Shown here one piece after another: positions 31,343 through 43,159 of a stretch of DNA of 64,000 nucleotides (positions are counted from its first letter, which is position 1; the number at the start of each line of letters is the position of its first letter). The DNA is from Populus alba (taxonomy: Eukaryota; Streptophyta; Magnoliopsida; Malpighiales; Salicaceae), in contig NC_133296.1 in NCBI RefSeq assembly GCF_005239225.2, positions 11,408,001 to 11,472,000 on the forward strand, written 5' to 3'. The position numbers were made by a program, and so were the translations under genes. A model generated the notes under the pieces. The model ran no database searches, was not told the origin of the DNA, and saw only the letters and a program-made list of their open reading frames with translations.

Positions 31343-31575
31343 CATGGCACTGGCTCTTTCTAGTAGATTCCCATTTGCGATCAGAGATTCCAGAATCCAT
31401 ATTTGTAACTGGAGAATTTGCAGACATTGGATATTTCTCGGAACAAGATCTCTGAGCAATATCCAAGTAGCAAAAGCTTATTAAAATTGAGCTCTTTGCA
31501 AATAATTTGACTGGGGAAATCCCATCGAAGCTAGCCAACCTCACACTTATGCAGGAATTTGATGTTTCATCAGTT

Positions 31576-31624
<49 letters not shown>

Positions 31625-31669
31625 CTTTTAAGAAGAAATCCCTGAGAAACAATTTTTCAGGGGAGTTTC
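31343..31669 (+). pseudogene. CEPR2-like LRR receptor kinase remnant, LRR part before the copia insertion
   Basis: Leucine-rich-repeat text is readable: LTWLF near 31347, SEIPESI, then IELFANNLTGEIPSKLANLT and MQEFDVSS up to about 31572. A (TA)n tract follows, and then RNNFSGEF just before the copia element. Several stops and frame changes occur. The fragment lacks the N-terminal signal peptide and the first repeats. The piece between FDVSS and RNNFSGEF is missing, with the (TA)n tract at that point. The family is inferred from motif order shared with the part after the insertion. Confidence 0.8.
31577..31622. repeat. (TA)n microsatellite in the receptor kinase remnant
   Basis: TA dinucleotide run with one interruption near 31588. 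It lies where about five LRR units are missing from the receptor kinase remnant. Confidence 0.92.
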
Positions 31670-31924
31670 TGTTGGGAATATTTTCTTATTCACTACATAG
31701 TTGTCCAGGTCAATAGGAGTTTGTTAGTTAGTGGATGAATAAATGGTATACGTGTCCAGCTCTCAGTACTTAGTGGCTAGTCTGTTGGGTTAAGTTGGGT
31801 TAGTGCCTAGTCTTTAGTTAATTCTGTTTTCGATTATTTGAGTCATTGTAATGCCTATTTAAAGGCACTGTTCTTTATTCAATAATATAGCAATTCATTC
31901 TCATTCTCTACGATCTGTGCAACA
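31670..31924 (+). repeat. 5' LTR of element C
   Basis: 255 bases, TG...CA, nearly identical to 36277-36531. It contains a TATA-like 'cctatttaaagg' stretch near 31854 and an AATAA-type signal near 31881. Confidence 0.95.
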
Positions 31925-31925
31925 G

Positions 31926-31938
31926 TGGTATCAGAGCC
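31926..31938 (+). promoter_or_regulatory. Primer-binding site of element C
   Basis: tggtatcagagcc, one base after the LTR, a perfect match to the common Met-tRNA primer-binding sequence. Confidence 0.92.
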
Positions 31939-32149
31939 AGGTTAGAGTGAAATTAAAAGAATTGAAATTGAGAGTTTTGTGAGGGAGAGACAGCAGCAGC
32001 TTCACCCACTAAATTGAGAGAGAACGAAGCTTTGTGAGAGTTCACCCACTAAATTGAGACCTTTGTGAGAGAGAACGGAGCTTTGTGAGAGAGAACCCAC
32101 CAAATTGAAAGCTTTGTGAGAGAAACAGCAGTAGCTTCATCAAGCATCG

Positions 32150-35100
32150 ATGGCGTCAGAAAACAGTTTCGTTCAACCTTCAATTCCACGGTTTGATGGT
32201 CACTACGACCACTGGAGCATGCTAATGGAGAATTTCTTGAAATCGAAAGAGTATTGGAGCATTGTTGATTCTGGAATACCAGAATTAACCGAAGGGGTCG
32301 TGCTGACAAATGCCCAGAAAAGTGAACGAGAAGGGTTACAATTGAAGGATCTTAAGGCCAAAAATTTTCTATTTCAGGCCATAGATCGCTCAATTCTGGA
32401 AACCATTTTGTGCAAAGACACATCAAAGCACATTTGGGACTCCATGAAAAAGAAGTATCAAGGGTCAACAGGAGCAAAAAGGCAGCAGCTTCAAGCACTT
32501 CGTTCTGAGTTTGAAATACTCCGAATGAAGTCAGGGGAATCAGTCACAAATTACTTCTCACGGACAATGGTAATTGTCAACAAGATGCGAACCCATGGAG
32601 ACAAAACTGAAGATGTCATCATCGTGGAAAAGATTCTTAGATCCATGACACCGAAGTTCAATTTTGTTGTCTGTTCCATCGAAGAGTCTAACAATATTGA
32701 AGAACTGTCAATCGATGAATTACAGAGTTCTTTGTTGGTTCATGAACAGAAGATCAGCCAACAGGATAAAGAAGAACAACTGTTGAAAGCCTCAATTGAC
32801 TATCACCCTACTCCAATCAAGGCTTACAGAGGGCGAGGCAGGGGACGAAATGACTACAAAAGGAATGACAATCGTGGTCACATACAGCAGTTTCAGCATC
32901 ATCGTGGACATCATCAGCAGAATCAACATCATGAAAATCATTTTCATGAAAGAGGAAGAAGAAGAGGAGGTCATCAGAATGGTGGCAGATCATAACATCA
33001 CTCAATGTCAGCAGACAAATCTAATGTGGAATGCTACAGATGTCATAGGTATGGTCATTTTCAGTCAGATTGTAAAACTAATATGACTAGAGGCTATGGT
33101 GAGAAATTAAACTTTGCTGAAAAAGAAGAAGAGATTTCGTTGTTAATGGTTTGCCATGCAAAAGAAGAAACGAATAGGAATTTGTGGTATTTAGACACAG
33201 GGTGTAGTAATCACATGTGTGGAGATAAATCTGTGTTCTCTGTCTTGGATGAATCATTTCGTGATGATGTGAAATTTGGAGACAATTCTAAGGTCTCTGT
33301 GATGGGGAAAGGAAGGGTCTCAATTCAGACTAAGGAAGATTCCACACACAATATTTCTAATGTGCTTTATGTACCAGACTTGAAGACTAACTTGCTCATT
33401 GTAGGGCAGCTGCAAGAAAGGGGGTATGAAATTTCTATCAAGAATGGGGTATGTCAAATTCGGGATGATAATTTGAGCTTAATTGCTCAAATAAACATGA
33501 CAACCAACCGAATGTTCCCTCTCTACCTGAACAGCACCATTCAATCTTGTTTCTTAGCAACAATGAATAATGATGCATGGCTATGACATCTTCGTTATGG
33601 TCATCTAAATTTTGGTGGACTGAAGACCCTACAAAAGAAGAGGATGGTGACTGGCTTACCAAAAATTGCAGCCCCTTCATCAGTTTGTGAAGAGTGTGTT
33701 GTCAGCAAACAACATCGAAAGCCATTTTCAAAGTTCAAGTCTTGGAGAGCAAAGATGCAGTTGGAACTGGTGCATTCTGATCTTTGCGGACCAATTAATC
33801 CAACCTCCAATGGTGGTAAAAGGTATATAATTACCTTTATTGACGACTTTAGTCAAAAAATTTGGGTCTATTTCTTGCAGGAAAAATCTGAGGCATTTGC
33901 CTCTTTCAAGCATTTCAAAGCATTGGCTGAAAAAGAGGTTGGATTACCAATCAAAATTCTTCGCACGGATCGTGGAGGAGAATACAACTCTCTTGAATTC
34001 ACAGAATTTTGCAAAGATCATGGGATTAAAAGACAGCTTACCACAGCCTTTACTCCCCAGCAGAATGGGATTTCTGAGAGGAAAAACCGAACCATTCTAA
34101 ACATGGTGCGAAGTCTGCTGAATATGAGTGGCATTCCAAGAGATTTCTGGCCTGAGGTGGTTACATGGAGCATTCATATCTTGAACAGAAGTCCAACATT
34201 TGCTGTTCAAAATATGACCCCAGAGGAGGCTTGGAGTGGCAGACGACCAGCAGTGGATTACTTCAAGATTTTTGGGTGCATTGCTTATGCCCATATTCCA
34301 GATGTGAAGAGGAAAAAGCTGGAGAACAAGGGAGAAAAATGTGTTTTTCTTGGTGTTAGTGATCATTCCAAAGCCTACAAGCTTTACAATCCTAACACTA
34401 AGAGAATTGTGATTAGCCGTGATGTAATCTTTGATGAAGACCAATTCTGGTCATGGCACAGCAGTGTTCCCAACAAGCCTTTGGTGCTAGATACTGATAT
34501 TGATAATGATAATGAAGAAGGGCTGCAAGTACAACCGACAGTAGCGAGTTCACAACTAGTGGATGATCAAAGGCCTTTACGTGCAAGGACAAGGCCTGCA
34601 TGGATGGCAGATTATGAAGTCGCTGGAATTGCCCAAGATGAAGACCCACTCATCTATTTTGCCCTATTTTCTGACTGTGATCCTACAACCTTTGAAGATG
34701 CAGTCAAAACATCCACATGGCGCCAGGCAATGAATGAAGAGATTGCGGAAATTGAAAGGAATAATACCTGGGAATTGACTCAGCTTCCAGAAGGGCACAA
34801 AACCATTGGTGTCAAATGGGTGTACAAAACCAAATTGAAGGAAAGTGGTGAAATCGACAAACATAAGGCCCGGTTAGTAGCCAAGGGCTACAAACAAGAA
34901 TTCGGTGTGGACTATAAAGAGGTGTTCTCTCCTGTTGCACGCATGGACACAATCAGATTGGTGCTTGCAATGGCAGCTCAGAACTCATGGTCTATTTTCC
35001 AGCTAGATGTGAAATCAGCCTTCTTACATGGAGAGCTAGAGGAGCAGGTATATATCGATCAACCTCCTGGTTATGTTAAACTTGGTGCTGAAGATAAAGT

Positions 35101-36208
35101 ATATAAGTTAAAAAAGGCGCTCTATGGACTTAAACAAGCTCCCAGAGCTTGGTATAGTCGCATAGAGGCTTATTTTTTAAGGGAGGGATTTCAGAAATGC
35201 CCACATGAGCATACACTTTTTGTCAAAACTGAAAATGGAAAAATGCTGATTGTGTGCCTATATGTGGATGATTTGATTTACACTGGAAATAATTATGCCA
35301 TGTTTGAGAAGTTTAAAGAGTCTATGATGATTGAATTCGAGATGACTGATCTCGGGATGATGCATTACTATCTCGGCCTTGAGGTAGTACAATCAACAAC
35401 TGGCATTTTCATTTCGCAAAAGAAGTATGTTCAAGAAATCTTAGAAAGATTTCAAATGAACAATTGTAACTCAGTTGGCACACCTACTGAAGTTGGTGTG
35501 AAACTTTTCAAGGATCCAGAAGGGAAGAGGGTTGACAGTACAAACTACAAACAAATTGTAGGGAGCCTAATGTATTTGACAGCGACGAGGCCTGACATAA
35601 TGTATGTTGTCAGTCTCATTAGTAGATACATGGAAAATCCTAAAGAGATTCATCTTCTTGCTGCAAAAAGAATCTTTCGTTACCTACAAGGTACTGCTGA
35701 TTTTGGATTACTCTACAAAAAAGGAGAACATTCAGATTTAATGGGTTTTACTGATAGTGACTATGCCGGGGATCAAGATGATCGGAAAAGCACTTCGGGG
35801 TATGCTTTTATGCTGGGTACAGGAGCCGTCTCATGGTCATCCAAGAAACAACCAATAGTTACCTTATCAACAACCGAAGCTGAATTTGTAGCTGCAGCTT
35901 CATGTGCATGTCAAGCAATTTGGCTAAGGAGGATTCTTGAAGAAATTCAGTTCAAACAACAAGGAGCAACTTCAATTTATTGTGACAACAGCTCAACAAT
36001 AAAACTATCAAGAAATCCTGTGCTACATGGGAGAAGCAAGCACATTGATGTCAAATACCATTTCTTAAGGGATCTCGCAAAAGATGAAGTAATTAATCTT
36101 ATTTTCTGCAGGAGTGAAGACCAAGTGGCTGACATATTCACTAAGCCGCTTAAAACACCATTGTTTCACAAGCTAAGGGAGTTGCTTGGAGTGTGTTCTT
36201 TGGGATGA
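32150..36208 (+). pseudogene. Element C gag-pol polyprotein with two in-frame stops
   Basis: A single frame runs from MASENSFVQPSIPRFDGHYD to the end at 36208. Gag (32150-32992) has the copia gag fold and ends in Arg/Gly/His-rich sequence. TAA at 32993-32995 precedes the zinc knuckle CYRCHRYGHFQSDC. The protease is WYLDTGCSNHMCG. The GAG-pre-integrase motif should read WHLRYGHLN, but its Trp is TGA (33584-33586). The integrase core has HSDLCGP, FIDDFSQKIWVYF, LRTDRGGEYNS and NGISERKNRTI. Reverse transcriptase shows FQLDVKSAFLHGELEEQVYI, YGLKQAPRAWY and the catalytic LYVDDLIYTGN. RNase H has TDSDYAGDQDDRKSTSGYAF and TTEAEFVAA. Without the two stops it would be about 1350 residues, the usual length for plant copia. 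Confidence 0.95.
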
Positions 36209-36276
36209 TTGTATTAAAAGCTATCTTATTATTCTTTAAACTGAATGTCTGAAATTGTTCAGTTTAGGGGAGGGAT

Positions 36277-36531
36277 TGTTGGGAATATTTTCTTATTCAC
36301 TGCATAGTTGTCCAGGTCAATAGGAGTTTGTTAGTTAGTGGATGAATAAATGGTATACGTGTCCAGCTCTCAGTACCTAGTGGCTAGTCTGTTGGGTTAA
36401 GTTGGGTTAGTGCCTAGTCTTTAGTTAATTCTGTTTTCGATTATTTGAGTCATTGTAATGCCTATTTAAAGGCACTGTTCTTTATTCAATAATATAGCAA
36501 TTCATTCTCATTCTCTACGATCTGTGCAACA
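36277..36531 (+). repeat. 3' LTR of element C
   Basis: 255 bases, preceded by the polypurine tract aggggaggga. Two differences from the 5' LTR by eye comparison. Confidence 0.95.
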
Positions 36532-38540
36532 GTTTCCAGTTAATTTTTGCCGAATCAATATTTGCTCTGGGAAACCGTTTTTCTGGAGAGTAACTGGATT
36601 CTTATGCTGAGTGCAAATCTTCGTGAAGGTTCAAGGATCAATAAGAATCAGTTGTCAGGGAAGATTCCAGAGGGGTTTGGGCAATGCTACTTACCAGTAT
36701 AATTGATTTCAGTACGTAAAAATGACTTCACTGGAAAGGTATCTCCTCATATTAGGTTGTCCAACAGCCAGCAGTTACCATCATTGCATTTGGAAGAGAA
36801 TTCGTTGACAGGATCCATACCATCATAACTGGGGGGTTGTGCAAGGCTGGGGGACTTGAATCTTACTTCAAATTCTCTGAGTGGTTGTATCCCAATAACT
36901 TTATTATTATTATTATTAACGAGCTCTTTAAACTCTCTGAATATTTCACGAAACAAACTTACTGGTTTGATCCCGGAAAGTTTAGAAAAAGCCAAGTTCT
37001 ATTGATTTGTCTGTAAACCAGTTGTCAGGAAGAGTTCAGTCTGTTCTTTTGACAATGGGCGGAGACAGAGCATTTATTGGGACCAAGGAATTCTGTGACG
37101 ATGAAACTTCCAAAACCATTATATTCAGGGATAAAAGTTTGCTTGGGAAGACAAGGTCAAGAAAAGTTTGGAGATGAGCTGTTCTTGTTCTCAATAATAG
37201 CATCTGTGTTGGTTCTTGTTTCAATTGGTATGCTACTAGTCCGAAACTTCAAGTGTGCTCAAGATGAGATCAAAAATGACTTGAAAGTTAAGAAGGAGAT
37301 CCGAAATGGAAAATTGCTTCATTCTACCAATTAAATATTGATGCAGATGAAATATGTAATCTGGAAGAAGACAGTTTGATTGGGAGTGGGGAGACGGGAA
37401 AAGTGAATCGCTTGGATTAGAATAGAAACTGTGGTACAGTAGCTGTAAAGCAACCATTGAAGGGAGATGGTCTGAAGTTTTTTGCGGCAGCAAAGGAGAT
37501 TTTGAGGAAAATCAGGCGTAGGAATATCCTGGAGCTTTATGCTAGTTTACTCAAAGGAGGATCCAGTTTCTGGTGTTCGAGTACATGCCAAATGGTAACT
37601 TATTTCAAGCACTTCACAGACGGATCAAAGATTGGTATCAGAGGTACAAGATTGCTCTGGGAGACGCAAAAGGAATTGCATATCTGCACCATGATGGTTC
37701 CCCACCTATTATTCATAGAGATATAAAGACGAGCGACATTTTACTTGATGAGGATTATGAACCAAAAATTGCTGACGTTGGGATTGCGAAGCTTGCAGAA
37801 ATGTCCCTTAAGGGGTGCGATTGTAGCTCATTTGCTGGCACTCATGGTTATATTGTTCCTGGTGAGTTTGAAAGTACTTTTTCTGCAAGACTGTTGCTTG
37901 GGATCATTAATATCTCATGGAAATATCATATTTTCTTACCCTATGCTTATAATTACGGCTAATTTCTTCTGTGAAATCTTATGATGCTGCTATTATTTGT
38001 TCCTTTAAGAGCTGCAAACTTATTTAACATATTATGATCCTCAATTCTGTTTTTGGCAATTGCATTCCTTTGAAATGAAGTGTTCTAATCCATGCACTGA
38101 TACCTTAATGCAGAGATTGCATACACGCTTAATGTGACTGAAAACAGTGATGTATATAGTTTTGGTGTTGTACTACTAAAGCCCATCGACAAGGAATATG
38201 GAGAAGGGGGATACATTGTCTGCTGGGTTTAACTCATGTCAATGACCGTGAAAATGTCCTCAAGGTTCTCGGTGAGGAAATGGCTTCCGATTCTGTCCAA
38301 GAAGACATGATCAAAGTCTTGAAGATTGCTGACCTTTGCACGACCAAGCTGGTATAGAAGATGCTCGCTGATGCGGATTCTTGTGATTGCAGGTCTCCTA
38401 ATAACAGTTTTGACAAAAATGACAAGCTTTTCTCCAGTAATTTCCCTTTTTTAGCAGCAGTACATCTCCAGGCCTCCATCAACTGTGGCCAAATTTGGAG
38501 AAAATATATTTGTAGTGCTAGATGATGCTGGTTTATGAAA
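36532..38540 (+). pseudogene. CEPR2-like LRR receptor kinase remnant, LRR, membrane and kinase parts
   Basis: The coding sequence resumes as PVNF directly after GTTTC, so the site before insertion read through. Visible in order: SGKIPEGFG, KNDFTGKVSPHIRLS, LHLEENSLTGSIPS, SRNKLTGLIPESLEKAK, NQLSGRVQSVLLTMGGDRAF, a membrane segment (LFLFSIIASVLVLVSIGMLL, about 37180-37240), VAVKQ, ILRKIRRRNILEL, EYMPNGNLFQALHRRIKDW and AKGIAYLHHDGSPPIIHRDI. The DFG motif reads DVG (KIADVGIAKLA). A GT-AG intron lies at 37862-38113, then SFGVVLL. Numerous stops and shifts occur. CEPR2-type kinases perceive CEP peptides; this copy cannot encode a working receptor. Confidence 0.85.
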
Positions 38541-39599
38541 AGCATTTTGATGTTGTCTAATTGAGCGCTTGGAGTTGTTATTTTGTGATCTAATCTATAG
38601 GTATATGGAGGCTTAAGTATTTTTTAATTATCATTTGCTCCAACTTTTGCTTGTTTTCGGTGTGAATTGCATCCATCTCTCTGCTCGACACAGTTATGTT
38701 ACACATAAAAATGATTATTGCATTCACAAGATCTACTCTTGAATTGGAGAACACAATTTAGCTGTAAAAGGACCGTATGTTGTTAACCAGCCCAGCAAGC
38801 AACTCCAACAACATAAACAAGCTTTGGTTCTGCACTTCTGCTGCCATTTTTTGTTGTTTTTGTTTTCGGTTCTATGGACAGAGGATTGCTCGCGACATCA
38901 CAAGAAGATTATCCAATTATATACTACACAGTGGAATCTAGGATTTGAATCTCTTCCAGCATCGGGCAAGCTGGCCCCTCACGTTACTGTGTCCCAGCCT
39001 CTCAAACACATGAATTTTGACTACGCGGAGCTGTCATGTGGAATGAAGTGGGGATAACACTGACTATTCTTGGGGGCTAATTGCCCAATTACGGGCCTAA
39101 TGCTTGACTGGACTGCATTGGATACGCAAGAACGTTCCTTGTTACTCTTGTGAGAGTAGGTTCATCTCCGATGAGCACGGTTGGCTTCCTTGATTTAGGT
39201 TTTTTGAGAGATTCCATGCGTGGGGTCCGGAGGACTTTTGGCACTATGGGAAATTTCCCCCGTAAATACGCCTATGACTGAGTCATCCTTGGAGATGGGC
39301 AAGCTTGATGGATGAGGATCGAGGTTTAAGAAGCTTGTTCGCAGTTCACAGGGGATGCTTGAGATTGAAATGAGTTTGAGCTTAAAGATTCTCGGTGAAG
39401 AGCTTCTGGGTGTTTGAGAATGAACTGAGTTTGTTTAGCTGCAAAGAAAAATGTCTGAAATCCCAATCGTCTCGTGTCTCTCTTATTGTATAATGCCGCA
39501 ATATTCAATCAAAATTTATAACCCTTTACATGCTCAACATTTCCATTATATCAACAACATGCTCAATCTCCTTAACAATGAAACCAATTTTAAGGTTAA
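38541..39599. other. Unassigned sequence downstream of the receptor kinase remnant
   Basis: The base composition from about 38860 to 39480 is less AT-rich than the neighbours and has gene-like stretches (an open frame 38824-39057 ending DYAELSCGMKWG). I recognise no family and see no splice-consistent model. It may be untranslated or decayed exonic sequence. Confidence 0.4.
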
Positions 39600-40450
39600 A
39601 AGAAGATTTGGAAGTATACAAAAACGAACTTTTATCTAAAATATAAGAATATCAACTTTGACCCTATCAATTTTAAAATTCTCCTAAAACACATGTGAGG
39701 CAATTCCTTCGCAATGTGCTTCGTTAAAAATAATCTCTAGAACCACATCTAATTTGGTTATCTTCTCATGGACATTACAAACCAATAATGTTATATCTAA
39801 ATGTTCTAATTTAGCATTATCTTCATCATCCTCATAAAATTTGATGGTTAATTCAAATCCACAAAGGAAATAGAATTATAAAAACTTTTAGTTTCAACAC
39901 CATTTTTATCTTGATCAAGAAGTTGCTTCCTCTACTCATGCTTCTGAAATGGGTTCTCGACATTAGTAATCGATCTATGATCACCCTTTTTATGATCCCT
40001 AAGCTCTTCACCTCCATCAACTACTGATAGATTAATTTTGCAATATATACATGAATGTCTTTTATCACCAATTCTTGAACATCTCTTTTCAATTATGTAA
40101 TTTGTCTATATGTCTTCTATTACTAGTTTTTGAATGTCTCTTTCTTGAGAGGGAACCTCTTCATCCTCACCTACATGAGTGCATCATGTTTTAATACCTC
40201 TTATTCCAACACACAACAAGCAAATAACAAATGGGATATTAAGACTTTGATACTAACTAATGTAAATAGAAACACAAACAAGAAGACAACAAGTTTGAAT
40301 TGAAGCCTATCAGGGTTGTCACACAAAAGCCTAATTTAGAATTTTATTTTTAGAAATGAAATTTTGTTATATTCTACTGAAATACAAGCTAAACAAACCT
40401 ATTTATACTAGTCATGGGTTTACCTAGAAGAGAAAACAAATCTCAATCAA
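39600..40450 (-). mobile_element. Retroelement remnant R1 (gag-like region), minus strand
   Basis: Reverse complement shares phrases with R2 and R3: 'gatgaggatgaagaggttccctct', 'gcaaaattaatctat', 'gatggaggtgaagagctta' and 'gggtgatcatagatc'. A primer-site-like tagtatcaaagt is near 40244-40255, with an AT-rich LTR-like stretch outside it. No complete reading frame survives. Confidence 0.6.
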
Positions 40451-41504
40451 TAATTATTAAGTTGTTTTAAGGTTCCTAAACTAGAAAGAAAAAAAACAAA
40501 TAGCAATCCCAATATTTGATTTTATAAACTAAGTAGAATAAAAAATAATAAAACATCATAAAGAAAAATATTTTCCTAAACTATATAGATAATAATAATA
40601 ACTAAGAAAAATATTTTTTTTTAAATAATAATCTGGCATAACACACACACACACACGATTACATAAATCTTTTAGGTTTAAGCATATTCTATAATTATTA
40701 GTTGTATTATGATCTTAATCTCATATATATCATCTTAGATGATACTAGTTTATATGCTCGTGATAAAAATTTTTAATCATAATTTGTTTTTAGGTCTTAG
40801 AAATTTTTTTGGCATTGTTATAAAACCCAAAAATATAATCGTTTTGAATTCTTTTCATAAAGATAATTTTTTTTTATTATTAACATATATCTTGTTTATG
40901 TTATCCAACACAATGTTTTTAACTAGAAGCATTATTTCTATTTAAAAATATATTTTATGATTATTAAAGCAAGTTAACATAAATTTTGAAAATAGTATGT
41001 GTCCATATTTTGTATGATTGAAAGCTATTTAAACATTTTAATAATAAAAAACGATTTCAATGAAATTATCAAAAAGAATTTATTATTAGTATTATTATTT
41101 TTAGATTAGATACATAATAATAAAAACAAATATTAAAATTCAAATAAAAAATTAAAATAATATTTAAAACCATGTCAAAATTAAATATTAAGTGAATCTA
41201 GTAAATTTTTTTTGGAGTGTCAAAAAAATTACAGAAAAAAAGGAAAATAAATAAGATAACAAACGGCCAAGCCTAGAGCTTGGTCCACACGTGCATAACA
41301 AGCCAGACTTATATGTTTGGCCTTGCTTGAATTTCTTTTTATCAAGAGTGTTGCTACCCAATTTTTGACCTATATTTTTGATAAATTTTTCAAAAAAAAT
41401 AAAAAAATAATAATAAGGGTTTACATGTGGCGATAACCTAGAGCATCATGGCTAATATTAAGGAAGCAATATGTTAAGGAGGTAATTACTAAATCATAAA
41501 TAAT
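40451..41504. other. AT-rich intergenic DNA, no gene seen
   Basis: Very AT-rich, with a short CA run near 40641-40655. The phrase 'caagcctagagcttggtccacacgtg' near 41271 resembles LTR-type noncoding sequence but could not be placed. No coding sequence was recognised. Confidence 0.5.
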
Positions 41505-41735
41505 TTGGTTTGATTTGTGCTGATTATGAAAAATAATCACTATAATATAAAATATCATAGATATATGATTTGATTTGTACTGGTTATGGAAAATAATTAT
41601 TGCAATATAAAATACCATAGATATATGATTTGATTCGTGCTGGTTATAGAAAATAATCAATGCAATATAAAATACCATATATATGGGATTTGTTAGTGCT
41701 GGTTATAGAAGACAATCTCTGCAATAATTATTGCA
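41505..41735. repeat. 60 bp tandem repeat, about 3.8 units
   Basis: The phrase 'gctggttatagaaaataatca' and variants recurs with a 60-base period, beginning near 41519, 41579, 41639 and 41699. Each unit contains 'gcaatataaaataccatagat'. The units are slightly diverged. Confidence 0.85.
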
Positions 41736-41739
41736 ATAT

Positions 41740-43140
41740 TTCCTTGAATAGCACACATAGAGATTTTCTATATAAGTGAACCTCCAGTCATAATAAAGAA
41801 AGAATAAGAGAGAATTTGGAGGAGAGCAATTTGAAGACAAAAAAATTAGGGCATCCACAAAACCCTAAACCCATCTCTTTTAAGCCAGCTAACTACACAC
41901 CCTCTTTGGAAAAAAAAAAAAAAAAAGCCACCGCCCAAGGAAGCCCTCTTCCTTCTCCTTTCAGTCGACAAAGCTCCCATGCATTCTTTTTTCCCTGCCA
42001 CCAACCAAACAAACCAAGAGCTAACCTCCAAACCACAACAACCACGTATTGTCCCCACACACTTCGCCTCCAGCCGCTGCCTCGCAGGTAAGTCTTTCAA
42101 ACTTTGAGAATATATTCACATGGTTTCTTGTCTTTAATTGCGATTAACTGTAATGCTTGTGTTTTTTTTTTTTTACAAAAAAAATATAAAAAAAATGTTT
42201 TTGTGTGTTGCATACGGCCAATACCCTAACATGTTTTTTTTAATGTCTTAACAAATATTTGAACTTTCAAAAATGTGTTTTCGCATGGGTTTCTTAAACA
42301 CAACAAAAAAATTATTTTCTTGCATTTCTGGATTTTACAACATCTTTGTAAAACTCCAAAGGGTATTGGCCAATATTTCAAAAAATACAAAAATCTTATT
42401 TTGGGGGAAATTCATTTATTATTCACCGTTAATGTTTGGATAAAGAAATCTCAAAGGGATGAATATCCAGAATATTATTGGGAATAACTTGTTATTATTC
42501 ACTGTTAATATTTGGATAAAGAAACCCTAAGTGGTAAATATCCAAAATAATTTTCTAGAAATAATAAGTCATCAAACATCATTGAAAGAAGCCTTGATTA
42601 TAATCGAGGGCATTTCAATTTTACTCCACAGTTTACGAGCCGTGAGAGTATGAAACACTAAGACAAAAATAGGCTTTAAAGCGCCTTGAATTTCCTTAGA
42701 TTTCTAAATTTTTTTGTCCCTCCTCATTGTGATTTACGAGTCGCAAAACTCTTGAAATACTAAGGGAAAAATGAGCTTTCGAAGCACATGGAATCTCCTT
42801 GGATTTATATCCTAATAAATTTAGTTTGAATCAAACTTAGGAAAATTAATGGGATTACAAAACATTAACACCGTAGTAATTATAAAGAAAACCAAACACT
42901 AAGCAACTTACCTTAGGTAGGGTGTACTAGGGGTGCTAAAACCTTCCCTTTATGCAACCAGTCCCTTGCCTTAAAATCTCTGAAAGACCAGTTAGGGTTT
43001 CTAGTGATCATAATACTAGGTGGCGACTCCAAAGAAATAATACAAAGCAAAAACAAACAAAAAATCGCCATCAGACGCCGCGCAGATTTTGACGTGCGAC
43101 AAAGGGGATGGACAACATGTCACCTGCCCTTTATTTAAAA
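41740..43140 (+). mobile_element. LTR-like block, possibly of a large Ty3/gypsy (Tat/Ogre-type) element
   Basis: It contains a TATA-like 'ctatataag' (near 41769), a C-rich transcribed-looking leader with a donor-like 'caggtaagt' near 42085, and paired phrases about stems with 'tttacgagtcgcaaaactcttgaaatactaagg' variants near 42627 and 42731. Near 43020 is 'ggtggcgactcc', which resembles the tRNA-Arg-type primer site of Ogre-like elements. No partner LTR or coding domain was found, so the assignment is tentative. Confidence 0.35.
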
Positions 43141-43159
43141 AAAAAATGTTTATCACAAT

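Larger units (their letters stand above)
31670..36531 (+). mobile_element. Young Ty1/copia retrotransposon (element C)
   Basis: Two 255-base LTRs (31670-31924 and 36277-36531) start TGTTGGGAATA and end GTGCAACA. They differ at only two positions by eye (act-A/G-catag and agtac-T/C-tag). The target duplication is GTTTC (31665-31669 and 36532-36536). Primer site, gag, protease, integrase, reverse transcriptase, RNase H and polypurine tract are all present in copia order. All coding sequence lies in one frame, broken only by two stop codons. Confidence 0.96.

Noticed and set aside
32792..33005. Minus-strand and shifted frames rich in His/Asp or Ser/Met
   Set aside because: They are shadows of the Arg/Gly/His-rich end of the element C gag.
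38824..39057. Open frame of 77 codons ending CGMKWG
   Set aside because: Composition looks exonic but no family is recognised and no splice sites support it; recorded only as unassigned sequence.
41816..42091. Pro/Lys-rich frame in the LTR-like block
   Set aside because: It has no recognisable family and lies in what looks like a transcribed LTR leader; composition alone is not evidence of a gene.
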